DNA of 53,377 bases from Clostridiales bacterium (GCA_017617525.1 JAFZWA010000004.1:1-53377), one strand, 5' to 3'; positions 27,266-36,290 are shown, counted from the stretch's first letter. Numbers and translations are program-made. The notes: generated by a model from the letters alone, not told the origin.

Positions 27266-28258
27266 GTGGAAACCAGACTGGACAGATATGAAGGCGCTCG
27301 CGAGAAAAAACTCGAGCAGCTAAAGCAGCTGATCAAGGAATCGAATTATATCGTTTTCCTTGGCGGCGCAGGCGTGTCTACAGAGAGCGGTATTCCCGAT
27401 TTCAGAAGCGGAGAAGGTATTTTCAATCAGGAGAGCGGTCTTTCGTATCGCCCTGTTGATATCATCAGCCATTCGTTTTTTGAAGCGCATCCCGAAGAGT
27501 TCTATGATTTCTACAGAAGAAAGCTTTGTTACCCGAAAGCCCGCCCGAATAAGGCGCATAAAGCATTAGTCCGCCTTGAAAAGCAGGGCAAACTGAAAGC
27601 GACGATCACGCAGAATATCGATAATCTCCATCAGATGGCGGGAAGTACGACAACGATCGAACTTCACGGATCTGTATTCCGCAACTATTGCGTTGACTGC
27701 GGAGAAAAGTATGACCTCAACTATGTGCTTAAAGGAAAAGGCGTTCCGCGCTGCCAGAAGTGTGGCGGAATCGTACGTCCTGACGTAGTTCTTTACGAAG
27801 AGCATCTTGAACATGAAAATATCGATAATGCCGTAAAAGCGATCAAGAAGGCGGATCTCCTTATTATCGGCGGAACATCTCTGACAGTATATCCTGCGGC
27901 AACGTTTGCGCAGTTCCTGAAGAGTGACCGTGTCGTTATTATCAACAAGAGTTCCACTTATCTCGATCTTCAGGCGATGCTGACGATCCATGACAGTATC
28001 GGAACTGTTCTGGATACCGTTATCTCGAAGTATATTCCGAGATCAAAAACAGCTTCCAAGTCAAAGTCATCGAAGACTTCTTCGAAAACAAAGACGGCCG
28101 CGACGACAAAATCGTCTTCGTCAAAGAAAGCGACAACAGGGAAAAAGACAGCAAGCAAGAAAGAAACTGCTACCAAGAAACCTGCCGCTAAGAAAGCGCA
28201 GACCGAAAAGAAACCGGCTGCAAAGAAAGCGGGAACAAAAGCTAAAAAGAAAGACTGA
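27266..28258 (+). CDS. Sirtuin (NAD-dependent deacylase) with a lysine-rich histone-H1-like C-terminal tail
   Basis: A 330-residue protein. The sirtuin core (about 12-255) has GGAGVSTESGIPDFRS (NAD loop, 33-48), TQNIDNLH (115-122), catalytic His134 in ELHGS and zinc cysteines 142, 145, 163, 166. It removes acetyl or acyl groups from lysines using NAD+. The tail (259-330) is almost only Lys, Ala, Ser, Thr and Pro, with 25 Lys in 72 residues and repeats such as KKPAAKK; sirtuins normally end near 245-255. The tail resembles histone H1 or AlgP-type DNA-binding tails and may bind nucleic acid or be a self-substrate (inference). The start is GTG 27266 with AAGGGGA before it. The MutS-like gene starts seven bases downstream. 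Confidence 0.93.
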   Translation: METRLDRYEGAREKKLEQLKQLIKESNYIVFLGGAGVSTESGIPDFRSGEGIFNQESGLSYRPVDIISHSFFEAHPEEFYDFYRRKLCYPKARPNKAHKALVRLEKQGKLKATITQNIDNLHQMAGSTTTIELHGSVFRNYCVDCGEKYDLNYVLKGKGVPRCQKCGGIVRPDVVLYEEHLEHENIDNAVKAIKKADLLIIGGTSLTVYPAATFAQFLKSDRVVIINKSSTYLDLQAMLTIHDSIGTVLDTVISKYIPRSKTASKSKSSKTSSKTKTAATTKSSSSKKATTGKKTASKKETATKKPAAKKAQTEKKPAAKKAGTKAKKKD

Positions 28259-28265
28259 TCAGTGA

Positions 28266-30101
28266 ATGAGCGAAAGAACGGAAAAAAGAGATTTGGATCT
28301 TGAGAACAGAAGCTCAGAACTTGATCGTGAATTAAAAGAGATTTCTGAAAAAGCCGGAAGCCTGGCAAACCTTCGTGGTATTTGCTTTTTAGGTATCCTG
28401 GCTTTCGTTCTTCTTTATTTCTTCCAGGATGATCAAATTGCTTATCTGATAGGAGCGCTCATCTGCCTTCTGTTTTTCGTCGGTCTGATCATTCGTCATG
28501 GAAGGATCAAGTCGAAGGCGAAAAAGATCGCCGTTCTTTCTGAGATCAATGAGCAGTATATCGCCAGAACGCTTCACGACTTTTCAAAACTTGAAGATGA
28601 CGGTTCTGATCTTAAGGTCGAAAAGCATCCGTTCGCGGGTGACCTTGATCTGTTTGGTCCCAAGTCGCTTTTCGCATTGATCAATGTGGCTCATACCGCA
28701 TATGGAAGGCGGCAACTGAAAAAGTGGCTGCTTACGGCATCGCAGGAGCAGATGGATCTTAAGGAGATCAAAGACCGTCAAGCAGCTGTCGAAGAACTCG
28801 CGTCTCAGATGGTCCTGATTCAGGAGCTTGAGGCCGAAACAAAGATGAATGTGAAGAGGAAGGGCTCTCCGCAGGCGCTTCTCGCTTTTATCGCCGAGGA
28901 AGTGAATAGATCCAAGACGTTCAATATCCTTCGAATCACAAATACGATCCTTATGTGGGCAAGCCTGATCGTAGCGATCATTGTCGGCGGATACGTGTAT
29001 TTCGCGCCATTGGGATTCTTTGTGATCCAGCAGTTACTTATGGCGGTCACTTATAAGAGCAACGCGATCACGTTTGCTCTCGTAGAGAAGTTTTATCCTG
29101 AACTTCGTGCCTATTCGAATATCTTCACGGCACTTGAAAATGTCGATGTGAAGGCCAACTACCTTTCTTCTTTGAAGAAGCGCCTTTACGGTGAGGAAGA
29201 TTCTAACGGTAAAGCGCAGTCTGCTTCAAATCAGCTGTCATCACTTTACAAGATCTGTCTTCTGATCCAGGCAAGGATGCAGCCGCTTTTGTATTTCATC
29301 TTGAATTCCGTTCTGCCTTTTGATGAATTGTGCTTGTATCTGCTTGAAAACTGGAGAAAAGAATCCGGCAGCAAGATCCCCGAGAAACTGAAAGCGATCG
29401 GCGAATGGGAAGCTCTGATGAGCCTTTCTACGATGCGTATCATCTATCCGGAAGCAGGCGTGCCGGAGATCGTTGAATCCTCTGAGCCGTTCATAAAAGG
29501 TGAGGGGATCGGTCATCCTCTGATCTCCGAAAAGACTCTTGTAAGAAATGATTTTGCGCTTGATAAAGGCTGCGCGATGATCACGGGATCTAACATGTCC
29601 GGTAAAACGACACTTCTTCGTACCGTCGGTATCAACTCCGTTCTGGCGTTTGCCGGGGCCGTATGTCCCTGCACATCCCTTAAGCTTTCTCTTATGAATA
29701 TCGGGGCATCCATGAGGATCGAGGACAATCTCGGCGAAGGTGTTTCAACATTTTACGCGGAGCTTGTAAAGATCGAGAGGATCGTAAAGATGGCAGAGAG
29801 CGGAAGACCGCTTCTTTTCCTTATCGATGAGATCTTCAGAGGTACGAACTCTAAAGACCGTACTGACGGTGCCTGGACGGTCTTGAACAAGCTTCATAAA
29901 CCATCGATCATCGGTCTGATGTCGACACATGATTATGAGCTTTGCAAGATGAATACGAACGGCGAAGTCGATCTGGTCTATTATCACTTTTCTGAATTTT
30001 ATGATGATGATGGCTTGCATTTTGATTACAAACTCAAAAATGGCATGTCGACCGAAACAAATGCGAAATACCTAATGAAAATGGTCGGAATCACCGATTA
30101 G
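28266..30101 (+). CDS. Membrane-associated MutS-family ATPase
   Basis: A 611-residue protein with the MutS C-terminal ATPase: Walker A GSNMSGKTTLL (about 440-450), Walker B LLFLIDEIFRGTNSKDR (about 515-530) and STHDYELC. It lacks the mismatch-recognition domain of MutS1. Hydrophobic segments at about 38-53, 59-80 and a long pair at about 225-265 suggest four membrane helices, as in the little-studied membrane MutS-like family of Firmicutes. Its role is unknown and classical mismatch repair is unlikely. There is no clear ribosome site; it is probably translated by coupling with the sirtuin gene seven bases upstream. Confidence 0.85.
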   Translation: MSERTEKRDLDLENRSSELDRELKEISEKAGSLANLRGICFLGILAFVLLYFFQDDQIAYLIGALICLLFFVGLIIRHGRIKSKAKKIAVLSEINEQYIARTLHDFSKLEDDGSDLKVEKHPFAGDLDLFGPKSLFALINVAHTAYGRRQLKKWLLTASQEQMDLKEIKDRQAAVEELASQMVLIQELEAETKMNVKRKGSPQALLAFIAEEVNRSKTFNILRITNTILMWASLIVAIIVGGYVYFAPLGFFVIQQLLMAVTYKSNAITFALVEKFYPELRAYSNIFTALENVDVKANYLSSLKKRLYGEEDSNGKAQSASNQLSSLYKICLLIQARMQPLLYFILNSVLPFDELCLYLLENWRKESGSKIPEKLKAIGEWEALMSLSTMRIIYPEAGVPEIVESSEPFIKGEGIGHPLISEKTLVRNDFALDKGCAMITGSNMSGKTTLLRTVGINSVLAFAGAVCPCTSLKLSLMNIGASMRIEDNLGEGVSTFYAELVKIERIVKMAESGRPLLFLIDEIFRGTNSKDRTDGAWTVLNKLHKPSIIGLMSTHDYELCKMNTNGEVDLVYYHFSEFYDDDGLHFDYKLKNGMSTETNAKYLMKMVGITD

Positions 30102-30118
30102 TTTATATCTGCAGTTAC

Positions 30119-30146
30119 TTGAAAATCTGCAGGAGAATGATACAAT
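30119..30146 (+). promoter_or_regulatory. Promoter of lysA
   Basis: TTGAAA (30119-30124), 16-base spacer, TACAAT (30141-30146) preceded by TGA, an extended -10. Confidence 0.6.
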
Positions 30147-30178
30147 GGTTGCATATTTTGGATAAATGAGGTAATGCT

Positions 30179-31426
30179 ATGGACTCCTACACACAGCAGA
30201 TTAACTTTTTTGGAAATACGAATCCGGAAGAACTGGTCAAAAAGTACGGATCTCCTTTGTTTGTGTATAACGAAGATATCTTGAGAAGACAGATGAGAAG
30301 AGTCGCGGGACTTCTTCCGAATCATCGTTTTACCTCGAACTTCTCTATTAAAACGAACTCTAACCTTACGATCCTGAAGATCGCGAATGAAGAAGGTCTT
30401 AACGCGGACGCAATGAGCCCCGGTGAGATCTATGCGCTGAAGCAGGCAGGTTTCCCGTCTGAGCGCATCTTCTATGTATCGAATAACGTTTCTGAAGAAG
30501 AAATGCAGTATGCCATTGACGAGGGTGTCGTTGTAAGTGTCGATAGTCTTTCTCAGCTTGAAATGTTCGGAAAGCTCAATCCGGGCGGAAGGCTTTCCGT
30601 TCGTCTCAATCCGGGCGTCGGCGCAGGCCATCACGAAAAGGTCGTAACAGCCGGTAAGAAGACAAAGTTCGGTGTTGCCGCTCAGGATATCGAGAAGATC
30701 CGTGACGTTGCCGCTAAGTACGATCTTCACATCGTCGGATTGAACCAGCATGTAGGTTCTCTCTTTATGGATTACAAGCCTTTCCTTGAGGCATGCAGAA
30801 ACTTCCTTCACTATGCCGAAGAGTTCGATGAACTTGAGTTCCTTGATTTCGGAGGAGGCTTTGGTACACCGTATCATAAGCTCGCGGATGAGGCTGAGTT
30901 TGATATCGAGACCTTTAAGAAGGAACTCGACGCTCTGCTTACCGAATGGAAGAAGAACGGCGGTAAGGATGTTCTTTTCAAGACAGAACCCGGTCGTTAT
31001 ATCGTGGCTGAAGGCGGTGTCCTTCTCGGTCAGGTTCACGCGGTCAAGGAGAATTACGGTCATAAGTACGTTGGAACGGACATCGGCATGAACGTTCTGA
31101 TGCGTCCGGAGCTTTATGATTCCTGGCATGATGTTGAGGTCTATAGAGACGGAAAGCCTGTTGTTTCAGGTGACAGAGAAGTTTATTCCGTAGTCGGTAA
31201 CATCTGTGAAAGCGGCGATATCGTTGCAAAGGACAGAGAGCTTCCGGTAACGAAGGAGCATGATATTGTCGTTGTTCTTGACGCTGGTGCTTACGGCTTC
31301 TCCATGAGTTCTAATTACAACAATCGTCTGCGTCCGGCTGAAGTCCTGATCAAGAGTGACGGATCTGATGTCTTGATCAGAAGAAGAGAGACATTTGATG
31401 ATCTCATGAGATGCTTTGATATCTGA
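30179..31426 (+). CDS. lysA: Diaminopimelate decarboxylase
   Basis: A 415-residue fold-III PLP enzyme that makes L-lysine from meso-diaminopimelate, the last step of lysine synthesis. PLP Lys58 lies in NFSIKTNSN. Further motifs are LNQHVGS, the glycine loop LDFGGGFGTPY, EPGRYIVAEGG, and the C-terminal NICESGD, whose Cys reaches the partner active site in the dimer, followed by DAGAYGFSMSSNYN. GAGGT lies before the ATG. It has its own promoter and terminator, so it is a single-gene unit. hom elsewhere in the window belongs to the same aspartate family. Confidence 0.95.
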   Translation: MDSYTQQINFFGNTNPEELVKKYGSPLFVYNEDILRRQMRRVAGLLPNHRFTSNFSIKTNSNLTILKIANEEGLNADAMSPGEIYALKQAGFPSERIFYVSNNVSEEEMQYAIDEGVVVSVDSLSQLEMFGKLNPGGRLSVRLNPGVGAGHHEKVVTAGKKTKFGVAAQDIEKIRDVAAKYDLHIVGLNQHVGSLFMDYKPFLEACRNFLHYAEEFDELEFLDFGGGFGTPYHKLADEAEFDIETFKKELDALLTEWKKNGGKDVLFKTEPGRYIVAEGGVLLGQVHAVKENYGHKYVGTDIGMNVLMRPELYDSWHDVEVYRDGKPVVSGDREVYSVVGNICESGDIVAKDRELPVTKEHDIVVVLDAGAYGFSMSSNYNNRLRPAEVLIKSDGSDVLIRRRETFDDLMRCFDI

Positions 31427-31450
31427 TTTTTTGTTTTCGAAATCGATTTA

Positions 31451-31477
31451 AAAGATCAGGCAAACGCCTGATCTTTT
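31451..31477 (+). terminator. Terminator of lysA
   Basis: Eleven-base-pair stem AAAGATCAGGC (31451-31461) with GCCTGATCTTT (31466-31476), loop AAAC, T tract. The outer AAATCGA/TCGATTT can extend the stem. Confidence 0.88.
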
Positions 31478-31562
31478 TCGATTTGTGCCGAAATATCGGA
31501 ATCGGTCGGAAAAAAGTGCGTTTTTGGTAATAAAATTTATATAATAATATTGTCAAAATACC

Positions 31563-31591
31563 TTGTTACATCAAATGTGTTGCTCTATAAT
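31563..31591 (+). promoter_or_regulatory. Promoter of the kinase/VWA/PP2C operon
   Basis: TTGTTA (31563-31568), 17-base spacer, perfect TATAAT (31586-31591), 30 bases before the kinase start codon. Confidence 0.68.
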
Positions 31592-31620
31592 TAGTTAAGG
31601 CAAACTGTCTGGGGGTGTTT

Positions 31621-33468
31621 ATGGCTGATTTTGCTGAGATATTGAAAACGTTTAGTTCGCTTGTCGTGGACTATTCTTCAATGTTTGAATTAGGGAATCC
31701 GGATCTTTTGGATTCTCTTATTGAGTATGTAATTCAGCAGAACAAAACCGTTTATATCAGCCGCTCCTTTAAGGTTTTCCATGAATCCGTTCAGTGTGCC
31801 AATAACCCGAATGAAAAGGGTGTCCTGCTTTCCATCAAAAGCGGAATGAAGAAACTGACAGACGCGAAACTCCTTCGCGCGAGCAAAAGCGCATCCGCCG
31901 TTGACTTCTTCCTTGAACATATCGGAAACGAGGATGAGTGCCTTTTTATCGGAAGAAACAGCACCTCGTTTTCCAGACTCAGAAATATCAACGCGCAGGG
32001 TAAATGTGCGGTTTTTGTCGTCAACCGCGGCCGTATCCGTTTTTATCCGTCGGTTACAGAATGTTTAGCTTCAGAACCCCCGTATTCTGTTAATCCGATC
32101 TCCGGAAATAGCGACTTTATCGCTTCGGATATCAACTTCGGTGTAGGTGACGTACTTTATACAGACGATGACGAAGAGATCACATTGACTTCTCTGATCA
32201 GCACCGGTGCAGAAGGTCTTGTTTTCTGTACATCCCAGGACAATTGGGTAGCTAAGGTTTATCACCGTGGAGGAATCACCCCGCTCCGCTGGTATAAACT
32301 CATGAAGATGCGCAATCTGGAACTGGAGACAGACAACCTCTGCTGGCCGTGCCGGCTTTTGTTCTCGCGTTCGCATGTCCCTGTCGGATATCTGATGAAG
32401 AGAGCCGCAGGTACTACGATCAGCCGTGCTTTCGACGGTCCTGACGCGATGGAGAAGTATTTCCCTTCGTGGACGAGACTTCATGTTGTGGTCGCAGCGA
32501 TCACGTTCCTTCGCATCATGGATTATCTCCATCTGCATGGCGTTATCGTCGGTGATATCCAGTTGAAGAATGCCATGATCGAAGATGAAGATGATCTTTA
32601 CCTGATCGATATGGACAGTGTACAGATCCAGGATCTTCCGTGTCCGGTAGGAACAGAGGAATTCACACGTCCGGAGCTTTGGGATAAGTCATTCGTTACT
32701 TTCCTAAGACGCCCACAGGATGAGGATTATTCGATCTCGATCCTTGTTTTCTCGATGATCTTCTGTGGTCAGCATCCGTACGCGCAGAGAAACGGTCTCG
32801 AAATGCTTCGTGACGAAATGGAAGTAAGATCCTTCCCGTACACGGTTGACGATTCCGAGAACGATCGTATCCCGGTTGGCGGATACGATAAGATCTGGGA
32901 TGCCTTGACCGATGAACTCAAGGATATGTTTGTCCGCGCTTTTTCCAAGGGAGAGCTTTTCGATTCGACTGAGTGGACGGTCGCTCTCGAGAATTACCGC
33001 GACAAACTCATGAACCATGAGTTTGAGGATGAAGAGGTCTATCGTGTGTTCCCGTACCAGGTCAAGGAAGTCGCCAAGCCTGTAAAGAGAACGGGTAAGG
33101 TGAGCGTACGTGAAGCGATCATGAACTCGAGTTTGAATTCGCAGGAAGCCATGGACTCTTATAACAGCCAGGTACCGACTGCTCACGTTGAAGAAAAGAA
33201 AAAGCCGGAACCGCAGACTCCTTCGTTTAAGGGAACTAATGTGTCCGCAACTTTGCGTCCGGTGAAGACGGACGCGCCTTCGGAGCCCAAGACAAGTGCA
33301 CTTGCCGCTCGTGTCGATGCTACAGAGTCCAAAGAGTCCAAGGAACCCAAGGAGACCGTAGAGATCTTCAAAAAGCCGGTGGAAAAGACGACGGAAAAGA
33401 CTGAAGCGATCGTTGAGGAGGCTCCTCGTAAAAGAAAATGCATTTTCAGTCGCTTTAAGAAGAAATAA
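31621..33468 (+). CDS. Ser/Thr protein kinase-like protein with N-terminal PIN-like domain and polybasic C-terminus
   Basis: A 615-residue protein. The N-terminal region (about 10-145) has a PIN-like alternation: VVDYSSMFE strand and Asp17, VYISRSFKVFHES, ECLFIGRNSTSF. The kinase domain (about 190-460) has a Gly loop STGAEGLVF, beta3 Lys212 in WVAKVYH, catalytic loop HGVIVGDIQLKN (Asp312, Asn317; no HRD Arg) and LIDMDS for DFG (Asp330). A disordered Pro/Lys/Glu linker (about 490-600) ends in the basic cluster RKRKCIFSRFKKK, suggesting membrane contact. The kinase type resembles YegI-like kinases of VWA/PP2C triads. GGGGG five bases before ATG 31621 sets the start; the GTG at 31615 lies within the ribosome site. 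VWA, PP2C and coiled-coil genes follow. The PIN-like call is tentative. Confidence 0.8.
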   Translation: MADFAEILKTFSSLVVDYSSMFELGNPDLLDSLIEYVIQQNKTVYISRSFKVFHESVQCANNPNEKGVLLSIKSGMKKLTDAKLLRASKSASAVDFFLEHIGNEDECLFIGRNSTSFSRLRNINAQGKCAVFVVNRGRIRFYPSVTECLASEPPYSVNPISGNSDFIASDINFGVGDVLYTDDDEEITLTSLISTGAEGLVFCTSQDNWVAKVYHRGGITPLRWYKLMKMRNLELETDNLCWPCRLLFSRSHVPVGYLMKRAAGTTISRAFDGPDAMEKYFPSWTRLHVVVAAITFLRIMDYLHLHGVIVGDIQLKNAMIEDEDDLYLIDMDSVQIQDLPCPVGTEEFTRPELWDKSFVTFLRRPQDEDYSISILVFSMIFCGQHPYAQRNGLEMLRDEMEVRSFPYTVDDSENDRIPVGGYDKIWDALTDELKDMFVRAFSKGELFDSTEWTVALENYRDKLMNHEFEDEEVYRVFPYQVKEVAKPVKRTGKVSVREAIMNSSLNSQEAMDSYNSQVPTAHVEEKKKPEPQTPSFKGTNVSATLRPVKTDAPSEPKTSALAARVDATESKESKEPKETVEIFKKPVEKTTEKTEAIVEEAPRKRKCIFSRFKKK

Positions 33469-33476
33469 CATAAAGG

Positions 33477-33506
33477 TTTTCAAAAGCCGGCCCGAAGGCG
33501 TATAAT
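33477..33506 (+). promoter_or_regulatory. Possible internal promoter before the VWA gene
   Basis: Perfect TATAAT (33501-33506) with TTTTCA (33477-33482) 18 bases upstream, in the 66-base gap after the kinase gene. It would allow the VWA-PP2C-coiled-coil part to be expressed alone. Confidence 0.4.
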
Positions 33507-33534
33507 TGAAGACCTGTAGTGGGAGGATATTAGT

Positions 33535-34275
33535 ATGAGTAATGAAGTAGCCGGTTTTTCAAAATCGGATTTCGGCAGCAGCACGAGAAGACGTCTTCCG
33601 ATCTGTTTTTGCCTGGATATCAGCGGTTCTATGACCGGTTATCCGATCAACCAGCTTAACGACGGTCTACAGAGTTTTTTCGCTTCGATCCGTGAGAATG
33701 AAGAAACAAAGTCTTCTGCGGATATCGCCATCATCACATTCGGAGGCTCTGTTGATATTTTCCTTCCTTTCGGAAAAACGAGTCAGGATCAGGCGATCCC
33801 GCGCCTTCAGGCAACGACAAGCCTTACACCGATCGGTGAGGGTATCCTGACAGCTCTTGAACTTCTCAATGCCAGAAAAGAAGGCTACAAGCAGATGGGT
33901 ATCAAGTATTATCAGCCTTGGCTCGTCGTCATTACCGACGGTGCTCCGCAGGGTGATAATGCCGTAGAGAATATGGAAAAGGCTATCGCGGCTGTCCGCG
34001 AACTGGAAGATAACGACAAGCTCGTCGTATTTAATATCGGTGTCGGCAGCAGTGCCGATTTCCCGCTTTTGCAGCGTCTTTCCGGAAAGCGTGAAAAGCC
34101 GATCTCGATCAGCACAGCTCAGTTCGGAAAACTGTTTGCTTTCCTTGGCTCCAGTAGTTCGTCTGTCGTATCCAACAGCATGAGTAATGACGCTCTTTAT
34201 AACCTGAATACGGAACCTGAAGGAAACGCGATCGCTATGGACGACTTCTTCAAGGCAATTGAGGAGAACCAGTAA
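33535..34275 (+). CDS. VWA-domain protein (TerY/YegL-like)
   Basis: A 246-residue cytoplasmic von Willebrand factor A protein. The metal-ion-dependent adhesion site is complete: Asp28-x-Ser30-x-Ser32 (LDISGSMTG), Thr98 (TSLTPIGEG) and Asp135 (VVITDGAPQG). This size and the CFCLDISGSM start match TerY/YegL, which act with a PP2C phosphatase and a kinase. It has no signal peptide or membrane helix and probably acts as a Mg2+-dependent scaffold or phosphopeptide sensor (inference). GGGAGGA precedes the ATG. The PP2C gene starts three bases after its stop. Confidence 0.92.
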   Translation: MSNEVAGFSKSDFGSSTRRRLPICFCLDISGSMTGYPINQLNDGLQSFFASIRENEETKSSADIAIITFGGSVDIFLPFGKTSQDQAIPRLQATTSLTPIGEGILTALELLNARKEGYKQMGIKYYQPWLVVITDGAPQGDNAVENMEKAIAAVRELEDNDKLVVFNIGVGSSADFPLLQRLSGKREKPISISTAQFGKLFAFLGSSSSSVVSNSMSNDALYNLNTEPEGNAIAMDDFFKAIEENQ

Positions 34276-34278
34276 GCG

Positions 34279-35448
34279 ATGGCAGAATTACCAGTACTCG
34301 TTAATGTTTCATTGATCGGTAATAAGCATATCAACCGCGGTACTCCATGTGAGGACGCGTCCTGTACGCTTTCCAGAAACGGTGTTTCCGTTGTTTGTGT
34401 CGCGGATGGTGCCGGCGGATCGAAGTATACGCATGCGCGTTTCGGCGCAAAGTGCGCGGTCGATTGTATCGCCAATCTTTTGTGTGATCACTTCGACGCT
34501 TTCTATTTTGAAAACAGAGAAAGCGTATCCAGAAGCCTTCTCGTTACCGCGGTCCATTCGAATATGGCTGACCTTCTTGTTGAACACCAGTTGGACGGTC
34601 TCGAGAGACTTTCCTGTACGCTTCTTTTCGTCGCTGTTAAAGGTGATCTTGTTTTAGCCGGCCATATCGGTGACGGCCTTATCTGCCGCGTTTTATCTCA
34701 TGGCGTTTCTCCGTTGACACTTCCGTCTAATGGGGAGAACGCGTCCTCTACATATTTTGTTACTTTCCCGAACGCGCAGGAGTATCTGCGCTTCATCCGT
34801 ACGACAACAGACGAGACACATGCCTTCGTTCTGATGACAGATGGAGTGGAAGAAATGGTCTATGACGCAGACAGTCAGCTGGTTCGACCGGTTGTTGCCC
34901 GTCTTGCCGAACTTGCCGCAAAGGGAAAGGAAAAAGCGGAGGAAGAGCTTGCCGCGACGATCAAGGAGTTCGTGATCGGAGCCGGCCAGAATACCGACGA
35001 CTGTTCCGTAGGTATCCTTTATCTGCCGCAGACACCGGTTCCTGACTTTTCGTCCATGAAGGACAGCAAGGCCAAGTTCCAGAGAAACCACGAGGATACG
35101 ATCCGTTCCGTTCAGATGGAGATGGTCCCGAAGGTAAAGCACGCCCAGGAGATCCTTTCCGCGATCGCAAGCGGGAAGCCTGTTGAGAATATCACGAAGG
35201 CAGCTCCCGCTGAAGATGAACCTGCCGAGCCGGTAAAAGAGAATATTGGAAAAAAAGAGGAGACAAATGTTTCTTCTTCGGATATAGTAGAAAAGAAAGA
35301 AAAAGAAGATAATAGTAAAGATATTGAAGGGGAAAACACGGAGACTTCTGGGGAGAAGACTCCGAAGATGGTACCGCTTTGGGCATTCCTTCTTATGAGC
35401 GGTGCGTATATCTGTACTGTAGTCGCGCTTTTACTGAAATTGATCTGA
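34279..35448 (+). CDS. PP2C-type phosphatase with C-terminal membrane anchor
   Basis: A 389-residue protein. The PP2C domain (about 5-250) has the metal-binding acids in the right order: CEDAS (Asp26), VADGAGG (Asp43), GHIGDG (Asp132), LMTDGVEEM (Asp188) and NTDDCSVG (Asp240/241). It would dephosphorylate Ser/Thr residues set by the upstream kinase. A charged linker (about 260-362) leads to one membrane helix (366-387) at the very end, so the enzyme is tail-anchored with its domain in the cytoplasm. It is tightly packed between the VWA gene (three-base gap) and the coiled-coil gene. Confidence 0.93.
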   Translation: MAELPVLVNVSLIGNKHINRGTPCEDASCTLSRNGVSVVCVADGAGGSKYTHARFGAKCAVDCIANLLCDHFDAFYFENRESVSRSLLVTAVHSNMADLLVEHQLDGLERLSCTLLFVAVKGDLVLAGHIGDGLICRVLSHGVSPLTLPSNGENASSTYFVTFPNAQEYLRFIRTTTDETHAFVLMTDGVEEMVYDADSQLVRPVVARLAELAAKGKEKAEEELAATIKEFVIGAGQNTDDCSVGILYLPQTPVPDFSSMKDSKAKFQRNHEDTIRSVQMEMVPKVKHAQEILSAIASGKPVENITKAAPAEDEPAEPVKENIGKKEETNVSSSDIVEKKEKEDNSKDIEGENTETSGEKTPKMVPLWAFLLMSGAYICTVVALLLKLI

Positions 35449-35465
35449 TTTGGGGGAACTAGATC

Positions 35466-36281
35466 ATGAGCGAAGAGATAAAGCAGAAGAAATATCAGTT
35501 TGAGACGAAGATCAAACTGCCGAATATGCAGGAGATCCTTGATGCCGCGTCGGATTTTACTCCGCCGTCTGAAAAGAAACTTGAGGTCACTGAAAAGACT
35601 CCTGAAGATAAGAAGAAAGATATTAAGGATCTTGTACATAAGGTCGCGCTTACTCCGGAACAGGCCGAGCTTCAGAAGCTCGGTAACGCTGTTGCCGATG
35701 ACGCAATAAGACGCGCGAAAGAAAAAGAACTCAAGCGTGCCGAAGAACTCCGCCGTCTATGCCGTGAAAGAGAAGAACTGGCGCAGAAGAAAGCGGAAGA
35801 AGAACAGAAGATCGCTGATGAAGAAAAGAGAAAAGCACTGCAGGCCGCAAGAGAGAAAGCTCAGGCGAGAAAAGACGCTGCAGCGGCAGAAGCAGCCGCA
35901 GCGGAAGCAGCCGCGGCAGCTGCTATTACCGCAGACGGATCCCAGATCGATTCGCTGGATGATCTTGATCAGCTGACCGCTCAGCCTTCGCTCGAAAAGC
36001 TTCCTCCGATCGGTGGAGATACGAAGACTGAACCGGAAGTCACCGAAGAAACTGCTCCCGTTCAGGAGACTGTACAGGCAGCAGAGGTACCTTCAGAAGA
36101 GCCTATGGTCGATATCTCCGAACTGGCAGTCAATCCGTTTGAACAGAATGGCATGCAGTACAAACCGATCAAGGAAAAAGAAGAGTTTAAGGAAACGATC
36201 CTTGAGGATGACTACAAAGAAGAGATGGATCTTCGAGAAGATACTTCCGAATCGGTCGAAGGAGATTTCCTGGATTTTTGA
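35466..36281 (+). CDS. Ala/Glu/Lys-rich coiled-coil protein, fourth member of the kinase/phosphatase operon
   Basis: A 271-residue protein of no recognised family. After a 50-residue start with many Lys/Glu comes a long charged helix (about 80-140, KEKELKRAEELRRL-type heptads), then an Ala run (about 138-157) and an acidic, Thr/Pro-rich C-terminal half (about 170-271) ending in GDFLDF. There is no signal peptide or membrane helix. It is the last gene of the operon, 17 bases after PP2C and before a strong terminator. The disordered Ser/Thr-bearing half makes it a candidate kinase/phosphatase substrate or an adaptor (inference only). GGGGGAA lies before the ATG. Confidence 0.75.
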   Translation: MSEEIKQKKYQFETKIKLPNMQEILDAASDFTPPSEKKLEVTEKTPEDKKKDIKDLVHKVALTPEQAELQKLGNAVADDAIRRAKEKELKRAEELRRLCREREELAQKKAEEEQKIADEEKRKALQAAREKAQARKDAAAAEAAAAEAAAAAAITADGSQIDSLDDLDQLTAQPSLEKLPPIGGDTKTEPEVTEETAPVQETVQAAEVPSEEPMVDISELAVNPFEQNGMQYKPIKEKEEFKETILEDDYKEEMDLREDTSESVEGDFLDF

Positions 36282-36290
36282 TAACAAACA

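Noticed and set aside
28266..30101. Annotation as a DNA mismatch repair MutS.
   Set aside because: There is no mismatch-binding domain and membrane helices are present; only the ATPase part is MutS-like.
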